Below, piece after piece: positions 51,958 to 61,710 of a DNA stretch of 64,000 bases. This stretch comes from Epithemia pelagica (taxonomy: Eukaryota; Bacillariophyta; Bacillariophyceae; Surirellales; Surirellaceae). The notes below the pieces were generated by a model, which had not been told where the DNA came from, ran no database searches, and saw only the letters and a list, made by a program, of their open reading frames with translations. Within the stretch, counting starts at the first letter, position 1. Each line of letters starts with the position of its first letter. The position numbers and the translations under genes were made by a program. The stretch spans positions 3,100,001 to 3,164,000 of the forward strand of contig OX337228.1 of NCBI GenBank assembly GCA_946965045.2, written 5' to 3'.

Positions 51958-52971
51958 CTATTTGTTAAAGGCTTGGCGGTACGCAGAGGTAATGGACTCG
52001 ATCGAGAGCAGAATGATCATGGCATGAGGGGCGCACCTTCCGTAATAAGCGCTGAATCCAGAAAAGAACCCAAGTGGTCCTTCTTTTTGCGCAATCTTGA
52101 TGGTACAATCGACAATTCCCTTGTAGGGTAACATGCCCGTCTTTGGGTCCGGCTTTTGTGCCATGAGTCGACTCTTGATCAAATCAAAAGGAAGCGAGAA
52201 AAGTGCGGCCGTGAAGCCAGCTGTGGCAGAGGCACCCAGTCGCGTGGCTAGCGACGGTCCATTGGTCATGGGGTCATTCAATAATGAGGCAACCATTTCT
52301 TTGGCTTGATCGTAGCATGCCATCATACCGACATTCATGGCCATGCCACGCAGGACATTGGGCAACAATCCCTTGTACAAGGCCCCCACACCTTCTTCCG
52401 AAGATGTTCGGATCAAGGCATCAAAGACGTTCTTGTAATTTCTTCGTTCTTGAGGTGGCGCTGAACTGTCAGACTGTAAACGTACCAAGGCAATGTCAAA
52501 AGGGGTACCAATACAGACCGCAATCGATCCGGATACCATACCACTAAGGGTCTTTTGTACAAAACTGATGGGTTTGCCATGATTCATTTCGACCAACTTG
52601 TCCGAGAAGGTACGATGCAAGCCGATGCGTGCCGTGCCGTAGACCATTTGTCGCCCCACAGCCGCATCGACGCCCTTGTATATACCAGCCACGCCTTCCG
52701 TTCGTATCATTTGAGATATAATTGTGGGAAAGGATGGTACTCGCTGTCCTGGATTGGATTGGCCAAAGAGTTGCATTCGTACCTTGGCCAAATCAATCGG
52801 GTGAATGACGACGGACGCAAAGGTGGCTGCCGTTCCTCCACACACAAAGGGCTCCAGGCGTTTGGCAATCACGTGGTCCATCTTGTTCGTTGGTGTACTT
52901 GTAGGGGCAACCGGTGTCGTCTGGGTCTGGGTTGATTCCGATGGCGCGAGTTTTGACATGGCGTTTAACAT
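51958..52971 (-). CDS. Mitochondrial carrier, oxoglutarate/malate-type (SLC25A11-like), 337 aa
   Basis: Three carrier repeats, each with the P-x-[DE]-x-x-[RK] signature: HPIDLAKVRMQ, TPFDIALVRLQ and LPFDLIKSRLM. Six membrane helices follow the usual spacing from about residue 38 to 335. ARIGLHRTFSDKL after helix 2 and RGMAMNVGMMACYDQAKE after helix 4 resemble the oxoglutarate/malate and dicarboxylate carriers rather than ADP/ATP carriers, so exchange of dicarboxylates across the inner membrane is likely. The first ~33 residues are polar, Thr/Pro-rich. ATG 52971 or 52959 could be the start. Its 3' end faces CAP-H2 with 119 bp between. Confidence 0.9.
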   Translation of the reverse strand: MLNAMSKLAPSESTQTQTTPVAPTSTPTNKMDHVIAKRLEPFVCGGTAATFASVVIHPIDLAKVRMQLFGQSNPGQRVPSFPTIISQMIRTEGVAGIYKGVDAAVGRQMVYGTARIGLHRTFSDKLVEMNHGKPISFVQKTLSGMVSGSIAVCIGTPFDIALVRLQSDSSAPPQERRNYKNVFDALIRTSSEEGVGALYKGLLPNVLRGMAMNVGMMACYDQAKEMVASLLNDPMTNGPSLATRLGASATAGFTAALFSLPFDLIKSRLMAQKPDPKTGMLPYKGIVDCTIKIAQKEGPLGFFSGFSAYYGRCAPHAMIILLSIESITSAYRQAFNK

Positions 52972-54173
52972 AAAACCTTTCTTGTCTTGAATCAGCCAGC
53001 TACAATCGCAATTACCAAGCCCCTCTCACTTTTCAAGTCCCTCGTTTCAAAAAGTCGGTCGACCGATAAAAAGTCTACAGAAAGGTGGAATCACTGGAGG
53101 CCGAACAGCAACAGAAACTTGTCAATGAAGTCTCTGTCTAGCTTCGTGACCACCGAACAACAGCTCCGTTGTTATGCAAGGGGAGTTCAAAGAGGTACCA
53201 CAATGAGGATGGAAGGTTGTGCACAGTCTTGTTGGGACCAACTATCCAATGCTGGATGCTCTAAGAAGGTCTCTCGCTAACTCTCGGGTGATGATATATA
53301 TGACCGGAGAGACCGACAGAAATGGAAGATGGATGGATGGAATGGGTCGGACAAAACACAGCAAATCAACAACACACCAACCAGCTGGCGGCGCTGTCCA
53401 TCAAACGATATGGAAAGAGGAGTACGTTTTGGTTGCGACAACGAACAGGGGAGTCAGTATGTGGTGGTGGTGGGTGGTGGTGTGACAAGAGAATAGGCAA
53501 TAGGCACTTGGACTGGTCCGTGTCGGTGTCGGCGGGGGAAGCAATCGGTGGCGCAGGTTCGTTGTAGGAGCACCTTTGCGTTCGACTCGTAGTAGGTAAG
53601 TAAGTGCGAACCTTTTTTTGGTCGTTGTCTTGCAACGAGGCCTCTTTGCTTTCCTTTGGTGGTTGGCGTTCGTTGGTTGGCTCTTGGACTTGGAGTGCGG
53701 TACAGGCAGTACACCACACTCGTGTGTCGCTGGAGCGTTTGGTGGTGGTGTCTTTCCTTCTCTTCGAACTTTGGGAAAAAGTTCTTTTTGAGAATGAGAG
53801 GTTCTGGGCCCCACATTGTTGGCGGGTGCGAGTCAGTGGTGTGGGTGATTTTGCACCAACTTCTCACTTTTGGCTGGGAGGCTGTACGAACGCGAAGTGC
53901 GCACGAACCACAAAGACACATCACCGCAGATTGTGGGCGGGACAAAGCCAGAGACACGCACACATACGTCATCCTGTCCACAAGACGTCATCATGCATCA
54001 ACGCGTGTCCGTGACTCTACTGACAGAGAAAGTCCATCACAACAGACATACAACCTACAAGCATACTGTCAGTGATGTAATGTCTCTATGGTCCCCGAAA
54101 AACTAACACGACTTGCCCAAAGATCGGAAATCTTTGTTCGACATCCACGACAATGAATGTTTGAAGTTCGAAC
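52972..54173. other. Divergent intergenic region, carrier / S28 peptidase
   Basis: 1.2 kb, the longest unexplained non-transposon stretch on the right side. It has GT-rich simple sequence GTGGTGGTGGGTGGTGGTG (53461-53480). Overlapping frames occur on both strands around 53400-54100, none with a recognisable domain, and they read as chance frames in biased sequence. No RNA gene or repeat family is recognised. Confidence 0.5.
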
Positions 54174-56342
54174 ATGTTGTCTAGGGCCACTACCAGCAGT
54201 CTTTGGATGTTCGTTCTATGTACCATATTTCATCTCCTACATGTCGAGGTTACAGCAAGGCCAAGGCTATTGGGTCAAACACCACGATCACACCGTCGAA
54301 GCGACCCTCGAATCTTTTCTCCAGTGAGATATCAGTCCTCCCTGCAAGACCCACAACTGGATGCTTCCCTTCTGGCCAGATCGTCTCCTTTCGATATCTT
54401 TTCTCTCGGTGAATTAACGTGCTATTTTTACGAGCAACCCCTGAATCATTTTGATTTGCCCCGCAGTAAATCAGGAACCTTTCAACAACGATACTGCGTA
54501 TCCAACGAATTTGTATCCAACTCCACCACGAATGATGATACCAATGGTGATTCGACCACTCCAATTTTCTTTTATACGGGAAACGAATCTCCTTTGGAAG
54601 CATATATTCAACATACTGGTTTGTTGTGGGAGCTGGCTCGCGAATTTCAGGCGCAAGTCGTCTTTGCCGAACATCGCTACGAAGGCAAATCCATCCCCCT
54701 ACCCCACAACATGCCTTCGTGTATGGCGTATTCGTCCAGTGTCCAAGCCATTGCTGATTATGCGAGATTGATTCGCAATGTCTTGTGGCGGACTGATACA
54801 ACAACTATGTCCAAGAGCAACCATGCACAGCCACACCGTCGTCCGGTGATTTGTTTTGGAGGAAGTTATGGCGGTATGCTTAGTGCCTGGATACGTATGC
54901 AATATCCACAAGGAGTTACTGGATCCATTGCTGCTTCGGCTCCGATATGGGGTTTTCCCTCGGAGCAACCTCTGCGTATGGATGCCGCTTATGCCGTAGT
55001 ACGACATGGTTTGGCACAACCCTATCCTCCGAATCAAACAAGCGAATCGCACCCGCAACAACATCCCAGGAACAAGAGGAATCTAAATCAGGAAACGAGC
55101 AGTCCGAATCGGTGTCCAAATAATTTACTGGCCTCCTTCCCATTGATTCACATTCTCGGTCAAGATCGTCAAGGGCTTGACTTTTTGGCTCGCGTTTTTC
55201 GATTGTGTCAGGATACCACCCTCTCTTCTGTGGACGATTTGTTGGCGTGGTTGCAAACGCCATGGTTTGACTTGGCCGAAGGAAGCTTTCCCTATCCTAG
55301 TTCCTACATTCCCTTTGCTCTGACGCATTTGAATGTGACACTTCCCGCATGGCCCTTGCAGGCAGCTTGTTGGAAAACCGGACTGGTCCAGGACTATGGG
55401 ATTGAGTTTCATGGCTCCCTTACCAATGTCACCTACAACATATCGTTTGCTCAATCCACCCAAGCAGCAAACGCAACGGCCGACGATCGTTCTTTTATTC
55501 AAGTGGATTGGGATCAAGCCACATCGACAACCTCCGTGCAAGAATGGATAGGACACCCTTCCGTCGCGAAATTACTTTCCAGTGTTCGGAATGCCGTTTC
55601 AATATGGTACAATATGACGCACAATGTGTCCTGTTATCTCTTACAGGCAGCACCCAATCATGAAGAACATGTCATTCTTCCGTCGTCGACCACTCGTGCC
55701 CTCCGATCTAGTAGTGGGAATCCCGTGAATTCGACACAGTCTCTGGCGGAGACCTGTCTAGAACGCATCCATACGGGCAGTTGGGAATCCCTGTGCTGTA
55801 ACGAGGATATGAATCTGATTATCACGTACAATCAAGGTATCGGTCAAGACGTCTTTTGGCCACCCGCTGTTCCACAGTCTGTGAAAACCTATGCCGACTA
55901 TGTGGATCATATGGGCGACAACATTCTTGATCCATTTTGTGACGATCCTAATGGATGGTTTGGGTATCCCTCCCATTCAGATCCCTTTTCGAACTTTTTG
56001 GATTTGACATATGGAAGCTACTCAGTCTTGGAAACATCTTCCAACATTTTGTTTTCAAATGGTTTATTGGATCCCTGGAGTGCCGCCGGTGTAATCGTTA
56101 ACGAATTCCGCAACGATTCGGCAGTCTCGGGTAGTAGTACCATGCACAAAGTCGTTCCAGGATTATGGCTACAAAAACACAAACACGGAATGGCGTCCTT
56201 GTTGTTGGAACATGGAGGTCATCACGTCGACCTCATGTTTCGCAATGCCCAGTACGATCCCCCGGCCTTTGCCGCCGCACGAACAATTGAACGTTTGTAC
56301 GTGGCGTCATGGATCCAAGAGTTTTGGAATTCGACCAACTAA
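54174..56342 (+). CDS. Serine carboxypeptidase S28 (Pro-X carboxypeptidase / DPP7-like), 722 aa
   Basis: N-terminal signal peptide (LWMFVLCTIFHLLHVEVTA). Domain start YFYEQPLNHFDLP, then TPIFFYTGNESPLE and FAEHRYEGKSIP, all typical of S28. The catalytic Ser is S231 in FGGSYGGM, Asp is D633 in GLLDPWSAAG, and His is about H683 in HGGHHVDLMF. Several N-x-S/T sites suggest glycosylation. At 722 residues it is longer than human PRCP (about 500), with inserts near 130-145, 205-220 and 285-315. It should cut after Pro (or release dipeptides) in a lysosome/vacuole-like compartment or outside the cell. ATG 54174 is the first in frame. Confidence 0.93.
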   Translation: MLSRATTSSLWMFVLCTIFHLLHVEVTARPRLLGQTPRSHRRSDPRIFSPVRYQSSLQDPQLDASLLARSSPFDIFSLGELTCYFYEQPLNHFDLPRSKSGTFQQRYCVSNEFVSNSTTNDDTNGDSTTPIFFYTGNESPLEAYIQHTGLLWELAREFQAQVVFAEHRYEGKSIPLPHNMPSCMAYSSSVQAIADYARLIRNVLWRTDTTTMSKSNHAQPHRRPVICFGGSYGGMLSAWIRMQYPQGVTGSIAASAPIWGFPSEQPLRMDAAYAVVRHGLAQPYPPNQTSESHPQQHPRNKRNLNQETSSPNRCPNNLLASFPLIHILGQDRQGLDFLARVFRLCQDTTLSSVDDLLAWLQTPWFDLAEGSFPYPSSYIPFALTHLNVTLPAWPLQAACWKTGLVQDYGIEFHGSLTNVTYNISFAQSTQAANATADDRSFIQVDWDQATSTTSVQEWIGHPSVAKLLSSVRNAVSIWYNMTHNVSCYLLQAAPNHEEHVILPSSTTRALRSSSGNPVNSTQSLAETCLERIHTGSWESLCCNEDMNLIITYNQGIGQDVFWPPAVPQSVKTYADYVDHMGDNILDPFCDDPNGWFGYPSHSDPFSNFLDLTYGSYSVLETSSNILFSNGLLDPWSAAGVIVNEFRNDSAVSGSSTMHKVVPGLWLQKHKHGMASLLLEHGGHHVDLMFRNAQYDPPAFAAARTIERLYVASWIQEFWNSTN

Positions 56343-56513
56343 AGTAAAAGAGAAACTTTGGATTGTTGTATGAAGTATATGTCCTATAGTTTATATCTTT
56401 ATAGCAGCAGCTTATGCGCTTGTAGTCTTGAGCCGAATGATAGAGCCTTGCATGAACGATCGAAAAACAAAACAGGTAGACAAGAGCGCATTCCATGGAT
56501 AACAGAAAGACCT

Positions 56514-57757
56514 TCAATCCACCTCATCGGCAATGATCACTGGGTCATCTTTGATAATACTGACAGGAGAAGTGTTTCTTGTCGATTTGATGCTGCGGTT
56601 CTTCAAGGAACCGGATTTCGCTTTCATAATGAGTTGCGGGAGATCTTGGCGATCTTCTTCCGCAGACGCATACATGGCGCGAAGGTAAAAATATTCTAAG
56701 CACTGCATGGATCCCATTTGGTGCACGTAAACTCCTCGGTGATGAAGTTCCGCCAGTGGACTTTGATACAAGTCAGGGGATTCAATCATTGATTCCTGGT
56801 GTAAACTCAAAGAGAGAGCTCCCATTGCAATCACCGAAGGAAGAAAACGAACCCAAACATAGTCCGATACAGTCGCTCGAAGTGATGCCATTGTGGAGGC
56901 TTCCACTCGTCGCAAAATTTCTTTCGGGTAAACCTTAGACAACACTTGTATGTACAAGTGTGCAAAGGTTTCTGCCGACGGAGGATGAACCTGCCAGTTC
57001 AATCCCCTGATAATCTTCATCTCTGCCTCCTCGACTTGGGCTACGGTAAATTTGGATCGACTGAGGCGAACAAAAATATGTGGCGCCGGACGTTCCAAGG
57101 TTGTAAGTTTGAGAGCCAAATATAAGGATGTGAGGGTCAACAAATGAAGAGTATCCATGGTCCGTTCTTCAGGGGGAACATAGAGGCCCAAGTATCGGTC
57201 CATAATATTCATGGTGACTTCCACCGAGAGCATCGGGAAGTTGTAATAATTCACAACTGTTCCAAACAATTAAAGATACCTTTTGAGTCTCCACACCAGA
57301 TGACCTCAATAAGTATCTTTAATCTTTAGCTCACAACAAAAGGCTTACCTTCGATCGCCCATTCACACAACCGAGCTCGATGATGCTCACTAAAGCCAGA
57401 GCTTCGAGGTGAATCTTTGGAATTTACAGAGGCATTCTTTCGTGTTTTGCTCTGCTTGGTACGACGAGAATACGCCGATAAACAACTCTTAGTTGACAGA
57501 TGACGTTCCGGACTTTCCTCATCTCGAGGAACGACAGGCAGGTCGGAATTATCGGGAAAACAACCAATATAGTCTTCCCTGGCGTACTTGACTTCCCGAT
57601 GCAACAACATTTTTAGTTGATCAAGAAGATCTTCGTCATGAAAAGCCGATGATGAAGATTCTGTCGAAGCCGTCGTCATGGTCAATGTCGTCCAACTGCG
57701 TTCCTCGTGTCCCTCGAGTCTTTGCCTCTTTCCGGAGAAGTGGGGTTGGTTCGCCAT
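56514..57757 (-). CDS. Cyclin (diatom-specific cyclin-like), 383 aa, two exons
   Basis: Exon 1 57757-57349, intron 57348-57257 (92 bp, GTAAGC...CAG), exon 2 57256-56514; the join reads LCEWAIEVVNYYNFPMLSV. The N-terminal ~130 residues are Ser-rich regulatory sequence (ERHLSTKSCLS, SKTRKNASVN). The cyclin box follows: RARLCEWAIE, VTMNIMDRYLG, LTLTSLYLALKL and AEMKIIRGLNWQVHPPSA. A second helical domain ends near residue 330. The WAxxVxxxxxxxxxxxxxxxMxxxDRYL arrangement resembles diatom-specific cyclins, many of which respond to nutrients. The partner CDK is unknown. Confidence 0.88.
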
Positions 57758-59071
57758 TAAGAATTATGGGCATTGGATCCCCACAACGGAGAACCTCTCT
57801 CTTTGCAAGGAGTTTATGTGTGCTTATCCACGCTCAGGACTGTTGTGGATTTGCTCTCGGGAAGAGGAGGAGAAGCGAAGCGTAAACATATGGCGCGAAG
57901 CAGGTTCCGGGGGAATGATTGTACGTCTACACTAAAATGCGAAAAATTTCGCCATTGATATGGACTCTCACGATTTGTATGAACTTTTCATGTGGCTCTC
58001 CTCTAAGTAAACCACTCGTGCTTTTTCTTGGTCATGTTTCAACGCATAGATGCCACGAAGTCACATTATGTACGAGCAGATGGAACCATGACCAAAAAAC
58101 TTTTTTCATGCATTATACTATTGCCTCACATCGAGGGTATTGTGTGGCGCACTTCGATAGCAAAATGAATTAGAATACTATGGGACGGAACTGTGGATCG
58201 TGACATGTTTCGTTTCCTAATGGCGCGCCAGCCGACTAAACCTTCGTCCGTGGGAACGGAACGAGGCATTTTTCTCACGCCTTGACAACGAAGAAAGTTC
58301 ACACGAAAGTTGTGGGAGCGAATCCTTTTGACACTTGATGCACATACATGGGAAAGATCCAGTAAGAGTGGAGAAGTTAGCACGCGAAACAAGATGTCAA
58401 CTCCAGTTGTAACGGTGAAATTTCCTTGATTAATTGAATCGGTTCCGTTCGCAAAGAACAGAACAAGAGGGCAAAGAAAGAATTCGAATATCCTACATCA
58501 TCCGCTGACATCATCTCTAAGATTCAAGTACGTACCACGAGTTTCCTTCTCCTTCTCATCAACAAGATCAATACGGTGAACATGGAAATGAACCAACGGT
58601 CCGATATCACGCTTCCACTACGTGTTGATAGAGACGAACGACCTGCGTACAAACCAACGGACGAGTCGCAATGATCATTCTCAAGGATCCCCAACGCATG
58701 TTGTTCTCCAATGTCGGAAAAAGAGGGAAGACATGGAGATGTGATGGAAAGGGAGTTCCATTCGTCCTCTTCTGAAGAGTGTTTCTCCGTCGATTTGCAG
58801 GAAAACCTCATTGATAGTTTCGCGTGGATGGATAGCGAGGAGACGTAGTGCTCTTCTTACGTTTCGGAGTTTCGGAGGACATTTTATTTGTGTGGACGAT
58901 GGAACGCTAGCTTGCTTGCGTTCGGGAGTATGTTCGTTTCTTGATCTCTGGTGAAAACCTTCGATGATGTAAAAGACCATACTCTAGTAGAGGACAGCAC
59001 AAACTCTGTCGTAGCCCAAAGCTTGAGGACTACGAACCGACCCCAACGTAGTGATACATCTGTCTACTACT
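57758..59071. other. Intergenic region with weak minus-strand frames
   Basis: 1.3 kb upstream of the cyclin. A 95-codon minus-strand frame (58811-58524, ending RWFISMFTVLILLM then RRRRK) would give a small membrane protein, and ATG 58882 upstream reads MSSETPKRKK before a GTAAGAAG that could be a splice donor. No join giving a consistent frame was found, so no gene is called. The rest shows nothing recognisable. Confidence 0.45.
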
Positions 59072-60331
59072 CTAAAGTAAGATTTTGTATTTTTCTTTGC
59101 TCGGTACATGATGGAGTACGACTTTGCCTTCGTATCCCACCGTAGTATAAATCCAGGCATCCGCAGCTCCCCACGCACATCCATAGCAGGCATCGGAATG
59201 TTCCACCCGTGTCACCCTCCCATTGGCTGTGGAGGATTCCGAATCGAGCAAGGGTGCACTGGAGATGCTAGAAACTCTCCACAAATTGGCCATGGTATCG
59301 GTCCCTGTACTTAACACGAGTTGATCGTGAAAGGGATTGTATTGGACATTCCATATCCAATGTGAGTGGCCACCGCGACAGACCAAAATGGGTTGTTTCG
59401 AGGACCGCAAATCCCAAAAACGCAGCAAGCCGTCGGTCCCACCTGTGGCAAGGACATAGGGTTTGTTGGGATTGTAGTCGAGATCCACGACAATGGCAGA
59501 TCGGTGGGCGACAAAACTGTCCACTGTTCCCACGGGAATGGACTGATCGGAACGCCAATCAAACAAACGGACCCGACCTCGACCCTGAGTGACCGCTGCC
59601 GCCGTTCCTCCCGCATGGGGATCCCATGCCACACGAGGAGGAATGTGCAAATTTTTCGCCGACTCACTTGTGCCTTGCCCTGTTGGTGGCAATTGGGCTG
59701 TGGTTGCAGTTGTCGATGATGATGATGACGTACGAGTGCACACGGCCTTTTCAAATTCCACATCCCAGAGTTTTACTGTGCCCTGTTGATCCACCGAGAG
59801 CAGGTCTCCAGCTTCTGCGGCTCCCAGGGATGATGTAACATCGGCTTCCAGAGAGGGCTGCCTCCATGCCAAGTGCGAAATGGGGAGATCACTGTCAGAG
59901 GACAACGTCGCCAAGGAATCCATCGATGCTTTTGGAGCAGAACCCAAAGCGTCTTCCGTGTCTTCTTCTGGATCGTATCGGAGTCCATTGGTATCGTGCA
60001 TTGCATCGTAGGAGAGTTTCCACAGAGTGGCGTTGTTGTCGAGTTGTGAGGCGGTGGCTGCCAATGTGACATCCGTTGGACTCGAAGCAATGCTTTGGAT
60101 TGGACCCGTCGGATGTACAAAGGAGGCATCAATTCCCAATTCATTCACGTCGGTGTGAAAGCGGCAAGCAAAGAGTTGGTTGTTGCTGCTGCCACTCGAA
60201 GCGTCGCCGTTGGTTCCTCGAACTTGAGATGAGCCAATCAAGAAACGATTGTCCATACGATCTGCTGCCACCGGTGACACCACACGACATGGCGTGTCCA
60301 AGGACAACTCTGCAGACTGACTCGAAAACAT
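59072..60331 (-). CDS. EIPR1: EIPR1/TSSC1-type WD40 protein, 419 aa
   Basis: WD40 repeats fill the protein. Diagnostic stretches are VVDLDYNPNKPYVLATGGTD, FWDLRSSKQPILV, HSHWIWNVQYNPFHDQLVLS, VSSISSAPL and the C-terminus VGYEGKVVLHHVPSKEKYKILL, which closely follow EIPR1 (EARP complex and GARP interacting protein). In animals it helps recruit these tethering complexes for endosomal recycling and dense-core vesicle maturation. The N-terminal 60 residues and a Ser/Thr-rich loop near 200-225 are less conserved. ATG 60331 (MFSSQSAELS). Confidence 0.93.
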   Translation of the reverse strand: MFSSQSAELSLDTPCRVVSPVAADRMDNRFLIGSSQVRGTNGDASSGSSNNQLFACRFHTDVNELGIDASFVHPTGPIQSIASSPTDVTLAATASQLDNNATLWKLSYDAMHDTNGLRYDPEEDTEDALGSAPKASMDSLATLSSDSDLPISHLAWRQPSLEADVTSSLGAAEAGDLLSVDQQGTVKLWDVEFEKAVCTRTSSSSSTTATTAQLPPTGQGTSESAKNLHIPPRVAWDPHAGGTAAAVTQGRGRVRLFDWRSDQSIPVGTVDSFVAHRSAIVVDLDYNPNKPYVLATGGTDGLLRFWDLRSSKQPILVCRGGHSHWIWNVQYNPFHDQLVLSTGTDTMANLWRVSSISSAPLLDSESSTANGRVTRVEHSDACYGCAWGAADAWIYTTVGYEGKVVLHHVPSKEKYKILL

Positions 60332-60648
60332 GAGAGGGGCTCTGTTCTCTTATCGACTATGTCAACGGCGGAAAGCGTTGCGACGACACGATGAAAAGCG
60401 ACAAAGGCGAGCAAGGATACGGAGGAACCCGGAGATATCGAATCTATCTGCTCTAGAGTAGGAGTACTCCTAGCAACTCCTAGTTTTTTGTATGAGTGCT
60501 TTACCCTACCGTACTCCTATGCGTCAGGATCAGAGAAGGACAACGTTACATTGGACCAATGATATCGAATATCACAGCGTCTTTTGGTTGTTGCGTGAAG
60601 GAGGTCACAAACTTCACATCATAAAACCGGCATCCTGGGCCAGGCAGA
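60332..60648. other. Intergenic region with an AGTAGGAGTACTCCTAG palindrome
   Basis: 317 bp between two minus-strand genes. The near-palindrome at about 60456-60473 belongs to the TAGGAGTA motif group seen in other intergenic regions of this window. Confidence 0.55.
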
Positions 60649-61497
60649 TTATTCTTCCTCCGTCGTCGATGCTTGTCGTTTCAGGGCTGCTTGTTTGTAT
60701 TTATCCAATGCTTCCACAAATTCCGAATACTGCATGCCCGCCGGGGTTCGTTGACTCACGACACCAAATTCACGGCTAACGGTACGACAATGGTCACCCC
60801 AATTGCAATCGTCAAAAAACAACATTTCCTCGTAGGGAACTTGGGATTCTTGATGCAGCAATCGGAAATGGGTTCGTTTATCAGGACTTAGAGCTCCGGT
60901 TCGTCCAATTTGATCGTAGGAAATAATTTGTCGGAGCGTGACTTGAGGGGTGATTTCAATCCCTTCCAAACAGGCATAACTAAAGGACGGTTCCTCGGAA
61001 CTTGAGGCTGCGGCCAAAATGATTCCTTCGTACTTTGGGTCCGTAATCAACTCTCGAAGGACTTTGCGGGCACCAGGAAATAATCGTACCGTAGGACCGG
61101 CAGGAGGCACCTTCATTCCCACCACACCCGTCGAAGAACCATCTCCCAAGTCTCCCGTTTCCGGTATGGATGGTTTGGACCATAACGTGTACATTTCGGG
61201 ACTCCACAAACAGTCGTCCAAGTCAAAGACAATCATGGTTGGAAGCAAAGGATCTATTTTCGTCATCTTGTCCTGTTTCATAACACTTGTGGATTGTTGT
61301 TGTTCCCGTTCTGAAAGAAATCGACGCGTCGTGGTTCGTTGAACTCCAAAGAGGTTGGTTGACGGTGTTGTTGTGTATGGACGATTTTGAAAGGCTTGAG
61401 CCAAGGATGTCGTACCAAGAAGAACAAGAAATGCCGCACGTGATCCAAGAGTTCCAACAGTAAATCGGACGGATTGCCGTTTCTGTTGTTGTTGCAT
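60649..61497 (-). CDS. Plastid-targeted MDP-1-type HAD phosphatase, 282 aa
   Basis: ATG 61497 (MQQQQKRQSV) gives a signal peptide (SRAAFLVLLGTTSLAQA) ending in AQA-|-FQNRP, an ASAFAP-like site (F36), then a Ser/Thr/Arg-rich transit peptide to about 75. The HAD core starts IVFDLDDCLWSP with D92 and D94; motif II lies in ILAAASSSEEP and motif III/IV in EEMLFFDDCNWGDHC. These features match magnesium-dependent phosphatase-1, which acts on small phosphorylated substrates or glycated proteins. Plastid location is inferred from the presequence. An in-frame ATG further upstream (61569) would bury the signal peptide. Confidence 0.88.
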   Translation of the reverse strand: MQQQQKRQSVRFTVGTLGSRAAFLVLLGTTSLAQAFQNRPYTTTPSTNLFGVQRTTTRRFLSEREQQQSTSVMKQDKMTKIDPLLPTMIVFDLDDCLWSPEMYTLWSKPSIPETGDLGDGSSTGVVGMKVPPAGPTVRLFPGARKVLRELITDPKYEGIILAAASSSEEPSFSYACLEGIEITPQVTLRQIISYDQIGRTGALSPDKRTHFRLLHQESQVPYEEMLFFDDCNWGDHCRTVSREFGVVSQRTPAGMQYSEFVEALDKYKQAALKRQASTTEEE

Positions 61498-61710
61498 GGT
61501 CCAAATAACTCCTCTGGTTGTGGTTGTCTGTATGGTTTTTGTCAGCAACCTGCCTCCAACTTCCAACACGATGAAGGGAGATGGAAATACAATTCATGCA
61601 AATAATACGCGACTGATTCGTAAACGCAAGCGATCTCTCCGAGTTCCACGTGTCTGTTTCTGCTCTCCCAGTATCTTTCGCAAGCCATCAGACATCAAAC
61701 GACGACGACC
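61498..61710. promoter_or_regulatory. Divergent promoter region, HAD phosphatase / coiled-coil protein
   Basis: 213 bp between head-to-head start codons. No defined element recognised. Confidence 0.5.

Noticed and set aside
53366-54106. Overlapping open frames of 75-175 codons on both strands
   Set aside because: They overlap one another in several frames, lie in GT-rich biased sequence and show no domain, signal or conserved pattern.
58524-58882. Possible small membrane-protein gene on the minus strand with a two-exon start
   Set aside because: The donor GTAAGAAG could not be joined to the downstream frame in phase; only weak composition evidence remains.
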